A stretch of DNA of 46,178 nucleotides, taken from positions 1 to 46,178 of IMG/VR virus record IMGVR_UViG_3300049716_000014. One strand, written 5' to 3'. Each line of letters begins with the position of its first letter. Within the stretch, counting starts at the first letter, position 1. The position numbers and the translations under genes are program-made. The stretch comes from a virus. Under the pieces are notes generated by a model. It was not told the DNA's origin and made no database searches. It saw only the letters and a list, made by a program, of their open reading frames with translations. Shown in pieces: positions 1 to 7,311 of the stretch.

Positions 1-135
1 GTGTAACTGGTGCGTCTGCTACTGGTGTCACCTTGTCAAAAGGATTCCCCATTTTTTACTCCTTCATTTCTGATTCTGCTTCTTTATCGAGTTTATCCGA
101 AAATATCACATCGGACTTATGTTCTCTCTGCATCT
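1..135. repeat. Terminal direct repeat, left copy
   Basis: Bases 10-135 are identical to 46053-46178, and 1-8 also match 46044-46051; position 9 (G) differs from 46052 (T). The copy holds the first 52 bases of the scaffold gene (minus strand, start at 52) and the 3' end of the upstream Bbp19-like gene. It is most simply an assembly overlap of a circular or circularly permuted genome. The mismatch may come from the similar repeat near 46003 inside the scaffold gene. Confidence 0.9.
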
Positions 136-433
136 CCGTATATGTTTCTGGCCTTGCCTCATCCATCTCCTTCATTGCCCAAAGTCCAATATCAGTCTTT
201 CCCATATTAAAATGTGCTGTAAAAGGAGCTTCCCCACAAAATGCGCTTCTAAAGGCTCCACATTCATCCAACATTCTATACCAAACTCTCCGTCCAGCTG
301 GCGTTGATAACACTTCCTTAATATCCTTTTTCTCCCTGTACCGCCTAACCCTTGCCAGGTTTAACTTTCGTTTTTCAACTTGATCTTTATCAAGACGTGT
401 TAAATCAACAGGTTCTTTTTTTTCTTCACTCAC
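56..433 (-). CDS. Bbp19-like head-region protein
   Basis: A 125-residue soluble protein. The N-terminal third is highly charged and lysine/arginine rich. The central block LSTPAGRRVWYRMLDECG, followed by a phenylalanine/glycine segment and NMGKTDIGLWAMKEM, matches my memory of the Bbp19-like phage domain, a conserved small protein between portal and scaffold in BPP-1-like podoviruses. Its exact role is not known. The ATG overlaps the portal stop by four bases (ATGA), so translation is probably coupled. Its last codons contain the AAGGAG that serves the scaffold gene, which begins four bases after the TAA once the genome is closed at the terminal repeat. Confidence 0.7.
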   Translation of the reverse strand: MSEEKKEPVDLTRLDKDQVEKRKLNLARVRRYREKKDIKEVLSTPAGRRVWYRMLDECGAFRSAFCGEAPFTAHFNMGKTDIGLWAMKEMDEARPETYTEMQREHKSDVIFSDKLDKEAESEMKE

Positions 434-2202
434 TTAGCACCTGCCGGCTGTGTATGCCCAGTCATAGCTCCATGCAACGTACCAGGGCCAGTAGGTATGC
501 TTCCTACCTTATGCGCAGCATTAGCTGCCTGCTCTGCCATTTGCATTTGCGCTTGCTGTTGCTGTGCTTTAGCACGCTGTTTACGTATCTGATCAATTAA
601 CACCTGATCCTTGTTCATTTTAGCAGGGCTTCCCTCCATGTCGCATACCTCACGGAGAGTCTGATCCCAATCAATACCATCTGCGATTGAAGTATCCTGA
701 CCACCCAAAGCCTGCACAACGGTCTGAATAAATCCAACAACCCTTGAAATTTGTTGAACTCCTAATTGCTTCTGCGCTTGAGCTAAGATAGATGTATACT
801 CAACCTTAATAGGCAATCCGGCAATCTGTTGCGGAGGAGGAGGAAATAACTTATTATCCATAGCAATGCCAAACAGCAAGCTAACCAGAGGATCAAGCAA
901 TTCAGTCTGCAACCGATAAAGTATCGGCCCCATCATCATGATCTTCTCTTGCTGACGTTCTGCCACTTCCTGTGCAGTCATGTTATTCTTATCAAAATTC
1001 ATCAACATTAAAAATAAATTAACAAAGAAGCACTTGTCAATCTTATCATGCAAAGCGTTTTCAAGCTCAAGGAACGACCCTAAGTTTGCCTGGATTTGAT
1101 AAGCAGGGCGGACTCCGGCGTTTGGCACAGCGTTCGAATTGGTACGGGTTACCCCTCCAGGTATTGTGGAAACGTGTCCATCAACGCTACCATCCGCCTG
1201 CATAGGTGGATTATGGGTCTTTTCTTGTGTTAAGAGTTTATCTTGAGTAGTTTTTTGAAGTTCGCGAACATGCCCTAACGCATACGTCCCGCAACCATAA
1301 CCATACGGCTGATCAGTAACAACGGTTTCCCATCTGGGACAAATAACAGGAAATCGTTTGAATCCTCTCATGCCTAAAAATGTATTCGTACCATCTGCCA
1401 TATCCCAATAGGCTGATCTAAATGGCATATTTTTGAAATCAGGCATATCAAGCATGGCCACATCATTCGGCTCAATCATATGCCTAACTTTCCAAAGCGT
1501 GTCAATTAGGTTCCAATCCCACTGTTGCCGGACAGAAGCGGAACAATTTTCATATCCAAACTCTTCAACCATCTGCTGTACGGTCATCCAGAATTCACGG
1601 CAGAACGTATTTACTCTTCCCTTATTATCACAGGCAATATAATATTCACCTATAGTAAATGACGTTCCACGAACAAAATCCTCGTAATCTTCAAGCACAA
1701 TAAAGCAACCGGTCCCAAATATTCCCAGCTCTTCATAGCAGCTATTAAGGCAGAAATAAAGGTTTGACTTGTCCAACATTTCATAAAGCCTTGCTTGGCA
1801 AGAGTCAAGCCATCCTCTTATCTCTGACGGATTTGGCATATCTTCCATGCCATCAATGTTAAGCCGAAGCCATGGCATTGATTGGGATGTCATGCCAGAA
1901 CTCATGCCGCTGGCAAGCGTCTTGGAAGCCTGTGTCGCCTGATCATCAAGGATAATCCGGTAATCTGGGAGAATAGCTCGCTTCTGTGGAGGAGTATCAA
2001 ATACACCACGAAGCGGATTTATCCATTGTGAAAGTTGCTCAAATCCTCCGCGCCACCATAGATGTGTTGCCTTTACAGCGGTAAATCTTTTATCAAATTC
2101 TTTTCTCTTGGCATCCCGTGACCAATTGCTAACATTAGGAGGTGTTTCACGTGTAACTGTCTTTGGATTTTGGGTTGTATATCTGCCGGATGAGTCTTGC
2201 AT
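430..2202 (-). CDS. Portal (head-tail connector) protein
   Basis: 590 residues, the usual size for the T7-like head-tail connector family. The N-terminal half has the family-typical run LDDQATQASKTLASGMSSG followed by a short tryptophan/proline segment and RLNIDG, and later the conserved block around MTAQEVAERQQEK. The C-terminus is glutamine/alanine rich (KAQQQQAQMQMAEQAA), as in many connectors. It should form the dodecameric ring at the capsid vertex that passes DNA and docks the terminase and tail tube. It follows a terminator-like hairpin at 2227-2259 and overlaps the next gene by four bases. No frameshift is seen. Confidence 0.9.
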   Translation of the reverse strand: MQDSSGRYTTQNPKTVTRETPPNVSNWSRDAKRKEFDKRFTAVKATHLWWRGGFEQLSQWINPLRGVFDTPPQKRAILPDYRIILDDQATQASKTLASGMSSGMTSQSMPWLRLNIDGMEDMPNPSEIRGWLDSCQARLYEMLDKSNLYFCLNSCYEELGIFGTGCFIVLEDYEDFVRGTSFTIGEYYIACDNKGRVNTFCREFWMTVQQMVEEFGYENCSASVRQQWDWNLIDTLWKVRHMIEPNDVAMLDMPDFKNMPFRSAYWDMADGTNTFLGMRGFKRFPVICPRWETVVTDQPYGYGCGTYALGHVRELQKTTQDKLLTQEKTHNPPMQADGSVDGHVSTIPGGVTRTNSNAVPNAGVRPAYQIQANLGSFLELENALHDKIDKCFFVNLFLMLMNFDKNNMTAQEVAERQQEKIMMMGPILYRLQTELLDPLVSLLFGIAMDNKLFPPPPQQIAGLPIKVEYTSILAQAQKQLGVQQISRVVGFIQTVVQALGGQDTSIADGIDWDQTLREVCDMEGSPAKMNKDQVLIDQIRKQRAKAQQQQAQMQMAEQAANAAHKVGSIPTGPGTLHGAMTGHTQPAGAK

Positions 2203-2226
2203 AGTTTCCTTTTTAGGCCAAACAAA

Positions 2227-2259
2227 AAGACACGACCCCCTTGCGCAAGGTCGTGTCTT
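2227..2259 (-). terminator. Rho-independent terminator-like hairpin
   Basis: An 11-bp perfect stem (AAGACACGACC / GGTCGTGTCTT) with an 11-base loop, followed on the minus strand by a T-rich run. It lies between the terminase block and the portal, where it could lower read-through or separate the two transcription units. On the plus strand it is followed by GAAATG, so it is oriented for leftward transcripts. Confidence 0.75.
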
Positions 2260-2344
2260 GAAATGTTTGTTAAATCCGCCAGTCAGATGATCAGTCCAAC
2301 TAACTTACTACAGCAATACGCTGGGTTCATCCCAGCCGAAATCT

Positions 2345-2614
2345 TTAGGTTCCACCGCTTGTCGCCGATCCGCCTGTTCCAGGTACAGGTGCTGATTTCA
2401 TGTTTGCCCCCGTGCCAGTCATTCCACCGGCAGCAACTGTTGAACTAAGTCCAAACTGCAATTTCTTCAAATTAGCAGCTCTATCGGTTGCAGTAGCTAT
2501 TGGATTCTGTGTCATGGGAACAGGCGTTGGTGTAGGTGCTGGTGCGGCTTGAACTGATGGAGTTCCGCCACCTCCGAATCCGCGATTATTTAAAATCCAC
2601 TTCCAATTCAGCAT
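2345..2614 (-). CDS. Small Pro/Ala/Gly-rich protein, head region
   Basis: 89 residues. A tryptophan-containing N-terminus (MLNWKWILNN) and a glycine run lead into a low-complexity stretch of alternating proline, alanine and threonine, then a short more ordered segment (LKKLQFGLSSTVAAGG) and a glycine/threonine-rich tail. I recognise no domain. Its place between terminase and portal, just before a terminator, suggests a minor head component or assembly factor, but that is inference. The composition argues for a largely disordered protein. Confidence 0.6.
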   Translation of the reverse strand: MLNWKWILNNRGFGGGGTPSVQAAPAPTPTPVPMTQNPIATATDRAANLKKLQFGLSSTVAAGGMTGTGANMKSAPVPGTGGSATSGGT

Positions 2615-2680
2615 ATGGCCTCCAACATTTGTCCACTAAAAACTATCTTAGTTCTACTCACAATTTCAGTATGTAATATT

Positions 2681-2848
2681 CTAAGCATATTGCAATAAAT
2701 TTTTTTTCTTTTCTCTGCGAATACGTTCACGCTCAAGATTGTCATCATGGATGCAGTCATCACAACGTCGTGCTACATTATTCTCTTTATGTACCTGTGT
2801 GTAATTCTCATACTTCCGACGACACTTAGGACATATAATAATCTTCAT
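2681..2848 (-). CDS. Zinc-ribbon miniprotein downstream of TerL
   Basis: 55 residues. Two CxxC knuckles (CPKC near residue 6 and CDDC near residue 33) flank a basic segment, and the C-terminus is a charged helix rich in Arg, Glu and Lys. This is the layout of a small zinc ribbon that could bind nucleic acid or a protein partner. The ATG overlaps the TerL stop (ATGA), so it is translationally coupled. It resembles HNH-like or terminase-associated miniproteins only in general form; no HNH residues are visible. Confidence 0.65.
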   Translation of the reverse strand: MKIIICPKCRRKYENYTQVHKENNVARRCDDCIHDDNLERERIRREKKKNLLQYA

Positions 2849-4419
2849 ATTATTTTGCTTCCAGGTGAGTTTCCAACTAACACATCATATTTACCGTCGG
2901 GGTTGCTCTTTGCGTCATCCGTCCGTATCTCTTTCATCTTAGGGAATACCGCGCCTAAATTATCGTCTAAAATACGACTCATGCAATCCAACATATCATC
3001 GTGGCTGCTAACAGGAAAATCAATGTACTCTTTCGCAATAAACTCCTGCACCATATCTACCATTTGCTTTTGACGTGTAATATACGGCAAGCGCCTAGGA
3101 AAATAAAACCTATGATTTTCAAACACCGGCACAAGGCGGCGTATGCGATCGGGCTTCGGCATATGGCCAGCGAGAGGTTCAATTTCAAACCTGAAGCCTT
3201 TCTGCTGTTGCACATATTGTATGTGGGCGATATCGGAGTCTTTTCCATATTGTTCATATCCTATCTTCTTAGGATTCCACTCCATTATTAATTCAAATAA
3301 TTTATCTGTTCTTTCTGTCAAAGACAAACGGTCGCGCACCATATCCACTAAATAATAATTTTTATCTGTGGCCATGCCTATAACAATAAACACGCTATAA
3401 TCAGGATCTTTCGATTTATTTTTCTTTTTACCTTCTCCGGCAGGATCACAAAGCAAATAATAATTCCAATTCTTGTTATTCTTCAAACAGTCGTAATACA
3501 TCATCCATTCAGTGCTAAAACCCATAACCTTATCCGCCTGGGGATTCTGCAACATTTGGCAGGCATAAATATATGGTCCCATCTTACGGCGTTTAGCTTC
3601 TAACGCCTCCGTTGTCATTAATACTGGATTTCCTACAACATCAATATCATTCTTTCCCAAATCAGTAGGATAGAACTCCTTCACCTTAACATCACCAGTA
3701 TCAATTATAGTTTTATAAGTATCATTGGCGTGATACCTGGTACCTATATATCTCTCCCTAGAAACTCCGCTTGACTCTGACCCAAGATTCAAAGATATGC
3801 GCCATCCATTCGTGGTTTTCTCAATCATCTCTGGGGAAGTAACAGACGAAAGGGTCACAACGTCATCATACACGCGGATATTATAATGCTTTGAAGTAGG
3901 CTGGCCATCAACAAGTCCCCACGCTTCCAGGGTGCAGGTTGGATTGGTACTCTTTCGGCGTACTATAAGCCCGTCATCAAGGGACCACTTCTGTGACTCT
4001 TTCTGCGGATCATTGTAAAGCACGTCCTTGAAGAGTCCTTTAATAAAGGTGTTCTCTTCAAAGGTTGTTTTGATAGCAAACAAGAAAGCCTTCGCAATTG
4101 GTCTGGTGTGGGAGAAGATGCCGATGGTAATTTCAGGGTCACGCAATACCTCCTGGATGGTCCCAGCGTATGTTATTATAGTAGACTTGTAATGTTCTCG
4201 CGCCCAAAGGTCAAGCCGGCTATCAGGTTCTTGTTCAAACTCCCGGCACCGCGCATACACAAAATCATTATCTGCATCTTTACGGCGGCAGGCTACGGAC
4301 AACAAAAAAAACAGATCATCCTTACACAGCTTGCGGAGCGTGGCAGGGTCACCCCTGCGTAACGCTTCCTCATATATAGCGTTGCTATCAGCGCGGCTAA
4401 GTCCTGTCATCAGTGACAT
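2845..4419 (-). CDS. Terminase large subunit (TerL)
   Basis: 524 residues from the ATG at 4419, chosen because GAAGGGAA lies about eight bases upstream; an ATG at 4464 would add 15 residues. The N-terminal ATPase half includes LWAREHYKST (the adenine/Walker A-like region of this family) and IRVYDDVVT (Walker B). The C-terminal half has the RNase H-like nuclease acidic residues in LLCDPAGEG, IGYEQYGKDSD and SSHDDMLDCMS. It should cut and translocate DNA into the prohead with TerS and the portal. The gene overlaps its zinc-ribbon neighbours on both sides. It is complete and of normal length. Confidence 0.92.
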   Translation of the reverse strand: MSLMTGLSRADSNAIYEEALRRGDPATLRKLCKDDLFFLLSVACRRKDADNDFVYARCREFEQEPDSRLDLWAREHYKSTIITYAGTIQEVLRDPEITIGIFSHTRPIAKAFLFAIKTTFEENTFIKGLFKDVLYNDPQKESQKWSLDDGLIVRRKSTNPTCTLEAWGLVDGQPTSKHYNIRVYDDVVTLSSVTSPEMIEKTTNGWRISLNLGSESSGVSRERYIGTRYHANDTYKTIIDTGDVKVKEFYPTDLGKNDIDVVGNPVLMTTEALEAKRRKMGPYIYACQMLQNPQADKVMGFSTEWMMYYDCLKNNKNWNYYLLCDPAGEGKKKNKSKDPDYSVFIVIGMATDKNYYLVDMVRDRLSLTERTDKLFELIMEWNPKKIGYEQYGKDSDIAHIQYVQQQKGFRFEIEPLAGHMPKPDRIRRLVPVFENHRFYFPRRLPYITRQKQMVDMVQEFIAKEYIDFPVSSHDDMLDCMSRILDDNLGAVFPKMKEIRTDDAKSNPDGKYDVLVGNSPGSKII

Positions 4420-4597
4420 TAGGCTTCCCTTCGTACCACAGTTCCCCGCACTTATTACACTCATACACGCGGTTGCGCTTCATAAACCTAGGCTCACACA
4501 GTCCCCACTTGGCGAAGTCTGATATTCGTTCGTGAAGAGTCCCTTTGCACCGTTTACGCTTGCATGGCTTATTCAAAAGGAAATCCGTTCTTATCAA
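4397..4597 (-). CDS. Zinc-ribbon miniprotein upstream of TerL
   Basis: 66 residues with a CKRKRC pair near residue 12 and CNKC near residue 48, giving four potential zinc ligands around a basic core. It overlaps the end of the upstream gene (4569) and the start of TerL (4419), so the three form a coupled block. No catalytic motif is visible. It may be an auxiliary DNA-packaging or DNA-binding factor; that is inferred from position alone. Confidence 0.6.
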   Translation of the reverse strand: MIRTDFLLNKPCKRKRCKGTLHERISDFAKWGLCEPRFMKRNRVYECNKCGELWYEGKPNVTDDRT

Positions 4598-4841
4598 TTA
4601 TCGGGGTTACCTTTATCTGGCTTGCCTTATTATCATCTCTCATCCGCTTAACCTCTTCATTTGCCTGACGGACATTATGATCAAACACTATCTTACCCTT
4701 AACCGTTTCCAATATACCTATTATCTCGTGAGCAGCCAAAGTCCGTGATGACTGCGCCACAAAATCCCATATCCCATCCATACATACTTGTGCATGTAAT
4801 TCATGTTCTTTTGAAATCGGCGCATATTGGTTATCTATCAT
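4569..4841 (-). CDS. Small hypothetical protein between TerS and TerL
   Basis: 90 residues, charged, with predicted helices (DFVAQSSRTLAAHEIIGIL and NVRQANEEVKRMRDDN) and no cysteine pairs or membrane segment. I do not recognise a family. The ATG overlaps the TerS stop (ATGA at 4841-4838), so it is probably coupled with TerS. Phage genes in this slot are often uncharacterised small proteins conserved in position. Confidence 0.65.
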   Translation of the reverse strand: MIDNQYAPISKEHELHAQVCMDGIWDFVAQSSRTLAAHEIIGILETVKGKIVFDHNVRQANEEVKRMRDDNKASQIKVTPIIDKNGFPFE

Positions 4842-5467
4842 ATATCGCTCCCTGGTTTATCTATTACAGTTACCGCTTCTATAATCTTCGGCCTGCGCAG
4901 CTGTGCTATCCTATCCTCAAGGTCAAAACCTTCCACAGTATGCTTTACCTCACCAGATACCACCACTCGCTTCTCTTCCACAAACATCTTCAAATGCTTC
5001 ATCAACAATTCCAGCGAACCTCGCTTGTCAGTCAACTTTATCTTCTTCAACTCACCAGTCTTGTTGCCATCCTCATCCCACTGTTCCAATACTTCAATAC
5101 CAGCAATATTACGACGTATATTCTCCGGTATATCAGCCAGAGATTTAAGCCGTCCAGTGTTATCATCAAACGCATCCTTGATATCCACAAAGCACAGAGC
5201 CTTTAACTCCCTCATTATCCCCTGCACAAACCACTCTGCACGGGTAGCCAGCGCTCCCTCATACACAGCCTGACGCGCCTTATCCGTATATATCCACCTT
5301 GTCGCATGTTCATACGGAACTCCCATCCTGGCCACCAAGTCAAGCAATGATCCACCATTCGCAACCTCCGCTACCACCGCAGGCATAAACGCTGGCACAT
5401 CCATCATCTTTACACTTGCCATAGGTACGTCTGCTACTGTTAGGTTCTTTATTGGTACTTGTGGCAT
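4838..5467 (-). CDS. Terminase small subunit (TerS)
   Basis: 209 residues. An N-terminal helix-turn-helix-like segment (SLLDLVARMGVPYEHATRWI) is followed by a helical oligomerisation region, including a segment typical of this group in which a residue run like FVDIKDAFDD precedes LKSLADIPENIRRNIAGIEV and a KIKLTDKRGSLELLMKHL helix. This is the pattern of Terminase_2-type small subunits that recognise packaging DNA and stimulate TerL. It heads the leftward packaging/virion block and is preceded by a 330-base non-coding stretch with promoter-like repeats. Confidence 0.8.
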   Translation of the reverse strand: MPQVPIKNLTVADVPMASVKMMDVPAFMPAVVAEVANGGSLLDLVARMGVPYEHATRWIYTDKARQAVYEGALATRAEWFVQGIMRELKALCFVDIKDAFDDNTGRLKSLADIPENIRRNIAGIEVLEQWDEDGNKTGELKKIKLTDKRGSLELLMKHLKMFVEEKRVVVSGEVKHTVEGFDLEDRIAQLRRPKIIEAVTVIDKPGSDI

Positions 5468-5704
5468 ATGTTACCTGACTTTTTGGAAAAAAATATATTT
5501 TTTGCGTATAGGAAAAATGAAGCTATGAAAAATGAAGCTATTTGTATGCTGAATGTAGGGGGGACGGGTGTATGGGCTAATTTAAATAAGGTGGTGTTTA
5601 TAAAGACCAGTGAAGCATTTGAGGGGTGCCATGCCGCCAGCCAATATATACACGCTTTATATACTGTACTCATATCTCTCATATCCTACGTGCGACCATA
5701 TATG

Positions 5705-5797
5705 CACTTAACATAACATCACACGTATTATAGGCTCGTCGCTGTGTACTTAACATAATGTAAATTATAGGAAGTTGAGTATAATACTCGTCGCTGT
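5705..5797 (-). promoter_or_regulatory. Duplicated promoter-like module before the packaging genes
   Basis: The 5468-5797 gap holds no convincing gene. Within it CTCGTCGCTGT occurs at 5735-5745 and 5787-5797, ACTTAACATAA at 5706-5716 and 5748-5758, and ATTATAG at 5727-5733 and 5764-5770. Read on the minus strand, each CCTATAAT is a good -10 element preceded by ACAGCGACGAG at a different distance. This suggests two leftward promoters with shared operator or activator sites serving TerS and the late genes. The -35 elements are weak, so an activator may be needed. Confidence 0.5.
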
Positions 5798-6106
5798 CTA
5801 AGTTAGTCTTGTCACCTTAAGCCCGGCAATATGCCTGATTATGTCAATGGTCCAGCCAAGCTTAGCGGCTTGACGTGTGACACACAAACGCATAACTTGA
5901 GATTTCTCAACAGTATACATCATTTTATCTAAATCCCATGGCAGGATTAGCGCTTCACCGGGCGCAAGCGGGGAGATATCATATAAACGTGCCTGGCCAC
6001 GGCGTTTTGGGTGTATCTGCCAGTGATTTTTGCCGCAAGTTGGGCAAAAACTGGGCCGGACACGAGTTAAACCCACATACTTATTTTTACAGAATCTACA
6101 TATCAT
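5798..6106 (-). CDS. Zinc-ribbon protein, possible regulator
   Basis: 102 residues. The N-terminus has CRFCKNKY and FCPTCGKNHW, a clear four-cysteine zinc ribbon. The remainder includes a short helix-turn-helix-like stretch (VMRLCVTRQAAKLGWTIDII) and a basic tail. It may bind DNA as a regulator of the adjacent promoter module or origin region, which it separates. It has no strong family match that I can name. The start is the first ATG, with the zinc ribbon intact from residue 3. Confidence 0.6.
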   Translation of the reverse strand: MICRFCKNKYVGLTRVRPSFCPTCGKNHWQIHPKRRGQARLYDISPLAPGEALILPWDLDKMMYTVEKSQVMRLCVTRQAAKLGWTIDIIRHIAGLKVTRLT

Positions 6107-6148
6107 ATAAAGTTTTAAGACTATCTATATCATACCACGGCTGTCAAT

Positions 6149-6184
6149 AGCTATAAGGCTATCTGGAGCTATAAGGCTATCTGG
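6149..6184. repeat. Tandem 18-bp repeat near the putative origin
   Basis: AGCTATAAGGCTATCTGG occurs twice head to tail (6149-6166 and 6167-6184), followed by a partial copy (ATCTATAAG). It borders the iteron region. Confidence 0.85.
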
Positions 6185-6212
6185 GAATCTATAAGCGGCA
6201 AATATCAAACGT

Positions 6213-6541
6213 GGACAAAACTTCCAATAATGAATCCGAGATTAAAAAGCTTGATATATTGGCCGGGGGATATGGCCGGGCGCAGCGGACAAAATGTGGA
6301 CTATTATATATATATAATTGCACAATTATAAATATATTAAAGGACAAAACAGGACAAAAAAGCCTCTAACCCTAACCGCCAACAATATCAAAACAATAAA
6401 TCCACTAACAATATTAGAAACTATTGTACGATATATATTTTGTCCTTTTGTCCTTATTTTCTATAACTCTTTATTTATTAATTATTTAAGTAAGGACAAA
6501 ACAAAGGACAAGACAATAAAAAAGGACAAAATAACTATAAA
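6213..6541. repeat. GGACAAAA iteron array, candidate replication origin
   Basis: GGACAAAA occurs on the plus strand at 6213, 6287, 6342, 6352, 6494 and 6534, and as its complement TTTTGTCC at 6438 and 6446; a variant GGACAAG lies at 6506. The surrounding DNA is very AT-rich, with TATATATA-like runs (6302-6316, 6431-6440) that could melt easily. The stretch 6107-6620 has no gene. Clustered short direct and inverted iterons next to an AT-rich zone are typical of initiator-dependent origins. The binding protein is not identified; the nearby RHH protein and the SF3 helicase are candidates. Confidence 0.6.
6229..6284. repeat. 56-bp copy of part of the RHH gene
   Basis: This non-coding stretch is identical to 6669-6724, which lies inside the RHH gene at 6636-6881 (codons 12 to 30). 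The copies are in the same orientation, 440 bases apart. It has no start codon or useful frame here, so it is a fragment left by duplication or recombination, placed among the iterons. Confidence 0.85.
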
Positions 6542-6566
6542 AATATGGGTAAAAAAATAAAAATCA

Positions 6567-6595
6567 TTGAAAATTTTCTAAAAATGTGGCATACT
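6567..6595 (+). promoter_or_regulatory. Sigma70-like promoter for the early rightward genes
   Basis: TTGAAA (6567-6572), a 17-base spacer, then CATACT (6590-6595), about 40 bases upstream of the RHH gene start at 6636. It fits host sigma70 spacing. Confidence 0.5.
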
Positions 6596-6635
6596 ACAGA
6601 CATACAGTAAACCATCACCTAATAGGGGTATGTGT

Positions 6636-6881
6636 ATGTCAGATAGACGCACAGTAGCAATACGATTAAATGAATCCGAGATTAAAAAGCTTGATATATT
6701 GGCCGGGGGATATGGCCGGGCGCAAGTGATTGCCAGGATGATAAATGAATTATATGATAAATATCCTGCTGGCAAGGAAGCGCTAAAGAAACAAAAATCG
6801 GCAGAAGCTTTTAAAGAGCGCATGGCAAAGATCGGGGTTGATTGCCAGGATAATATTGCGGCGATGGATGGTAGTATATGA
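6636..6881 (+). CDS. Ribbon-helix-helix (CopG-like) DNA-binding protein
   Basis: 81 residues from the ATG at 6636, chosen over 6630 because AGGGG sits seven bases before it. The N-terminus RRTVAIRLNESEIKKLDILA is a beta-strand then helix, followed by a second helix (RAQVIARMINELYDKYP), the ribbon-helix-helix layout of CopG/Arc repressors. The C-terminus is a charged helix. It probably binds operators as a dimer and may control its own promoter or act at the adjacent iterons. A 56-bp piece of its coding sequence is duplicated upstream at 6229-6284. It overlaps the next gene (ATGA). Confidence 0.7.
   Translation: MSDRRTVAIRLNESEIKKLDILAGGYGRAQVIARMINELYDKYPAGKEALKKQKSAEAFKERMAKIGVDCQDNIAAMDGSI
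6669..6724. repeat. 56-bp direct repeat, copy inside the RHH gene
   Basis: Identical to 6229-6284. It covers the turn between the RHH strand and its second helix, so this is likely the parent copy. Confidence 0.85.
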
Positions 6882-6982
6882 TAATTGAATTAACTCCACA
6901 AGAGAAGAAAATGTTGATCAAATTACGGATAGATGATCATGATTTTATTAATAATGATTATAGGGATAGATACGGGGATTAG
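6878..6982 (+). CDS. 34-residue peptide coupled to the RHH gene
   Basis: The ATG overlaps the RHH stop (ATGA). The product starts MIIELTPQEKKMLIKLRIDD and is acidic and helical at first, with no recognised family. It ends inside the first of two 19-bp tandem repeats, so it may have been longer before the repeat arose. Short and uncertain; the overlap is the main evidence. Confidence 0.4.
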   Translation: MIIELTPQEKKMLIKLRIDDHDFINNDYRDRYGD

Positions 6983-7033
6983 GGATAGATACGGGGATGA
7001 TGAATACAATAAGATTATGAATACAATAAGATT
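6961..7033. repeat. Two neighbouring tandem duplications (19 bp x2, 17 bp x2)
   Basis: TAGGGATAGATACGGGGAT occurs at 6961-6979 and 6980-6998. ATGAATACAATAAGATT occurs at 7000-7016 and 7017-7033, followed by ATGAATG. The two pairs sit back to back at the end of the small gene. Confidence 0.85.
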
Positions 7034-7101
7034 ATGAATGTATCTTATATTATTAACCCCAAAAATCCTGCTGGCAAGATTTTTACCTCGTAAGCACTCA
7101 C

Positions 7102-7288
7102 CGTCGATGTACCCGTCGCTGTAAACATCACCTCACTTAACAAGCCGTTTGTATCTGTCAAGGATTTTTTTATCGTCGAGGAACGCAACAAGCGGATTGT
7201 TAAAAATCAGCGTCGGGTTTTCCGTCGTGGTTTTGGTGTGGTATGCTTTGGGTGTCAGACACGGCAGGCAATCGGCAGGCCGGACACC
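7102..7288 (+). promoter_or_regulatory. Leader of the ArdC gene with CGTCG motifs and a hairpin
   Basis: The gap 6983-7311 has no convincing gene. CGTCG occurs at 7102, 7114, 7174, 7211 and 7223, with two pairs each 12 bases apart, and CCCGTCGCTGT (7112-7122) resembles the motif before the packaging genes. An extended -10-like TGGTATGCT lies near 7238-7246. A GGTGTC/GACACC stem (7251-7256 with 7283-7288) follows in the untranslated leader. These look like regulator-binding sites and a leader structure for the early antirestriction gene. Confidence 0.4.
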
Positions 7289-7311
7289 TGGCAAAACAAG
7301 GAGCGCCAAAA

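Noticed and set aside
5449-5682. 77-codon frame on the minus strand upstream of TerS
   Set aside because: No ribosome site or known domain; it lies in the promoter-rich gap.
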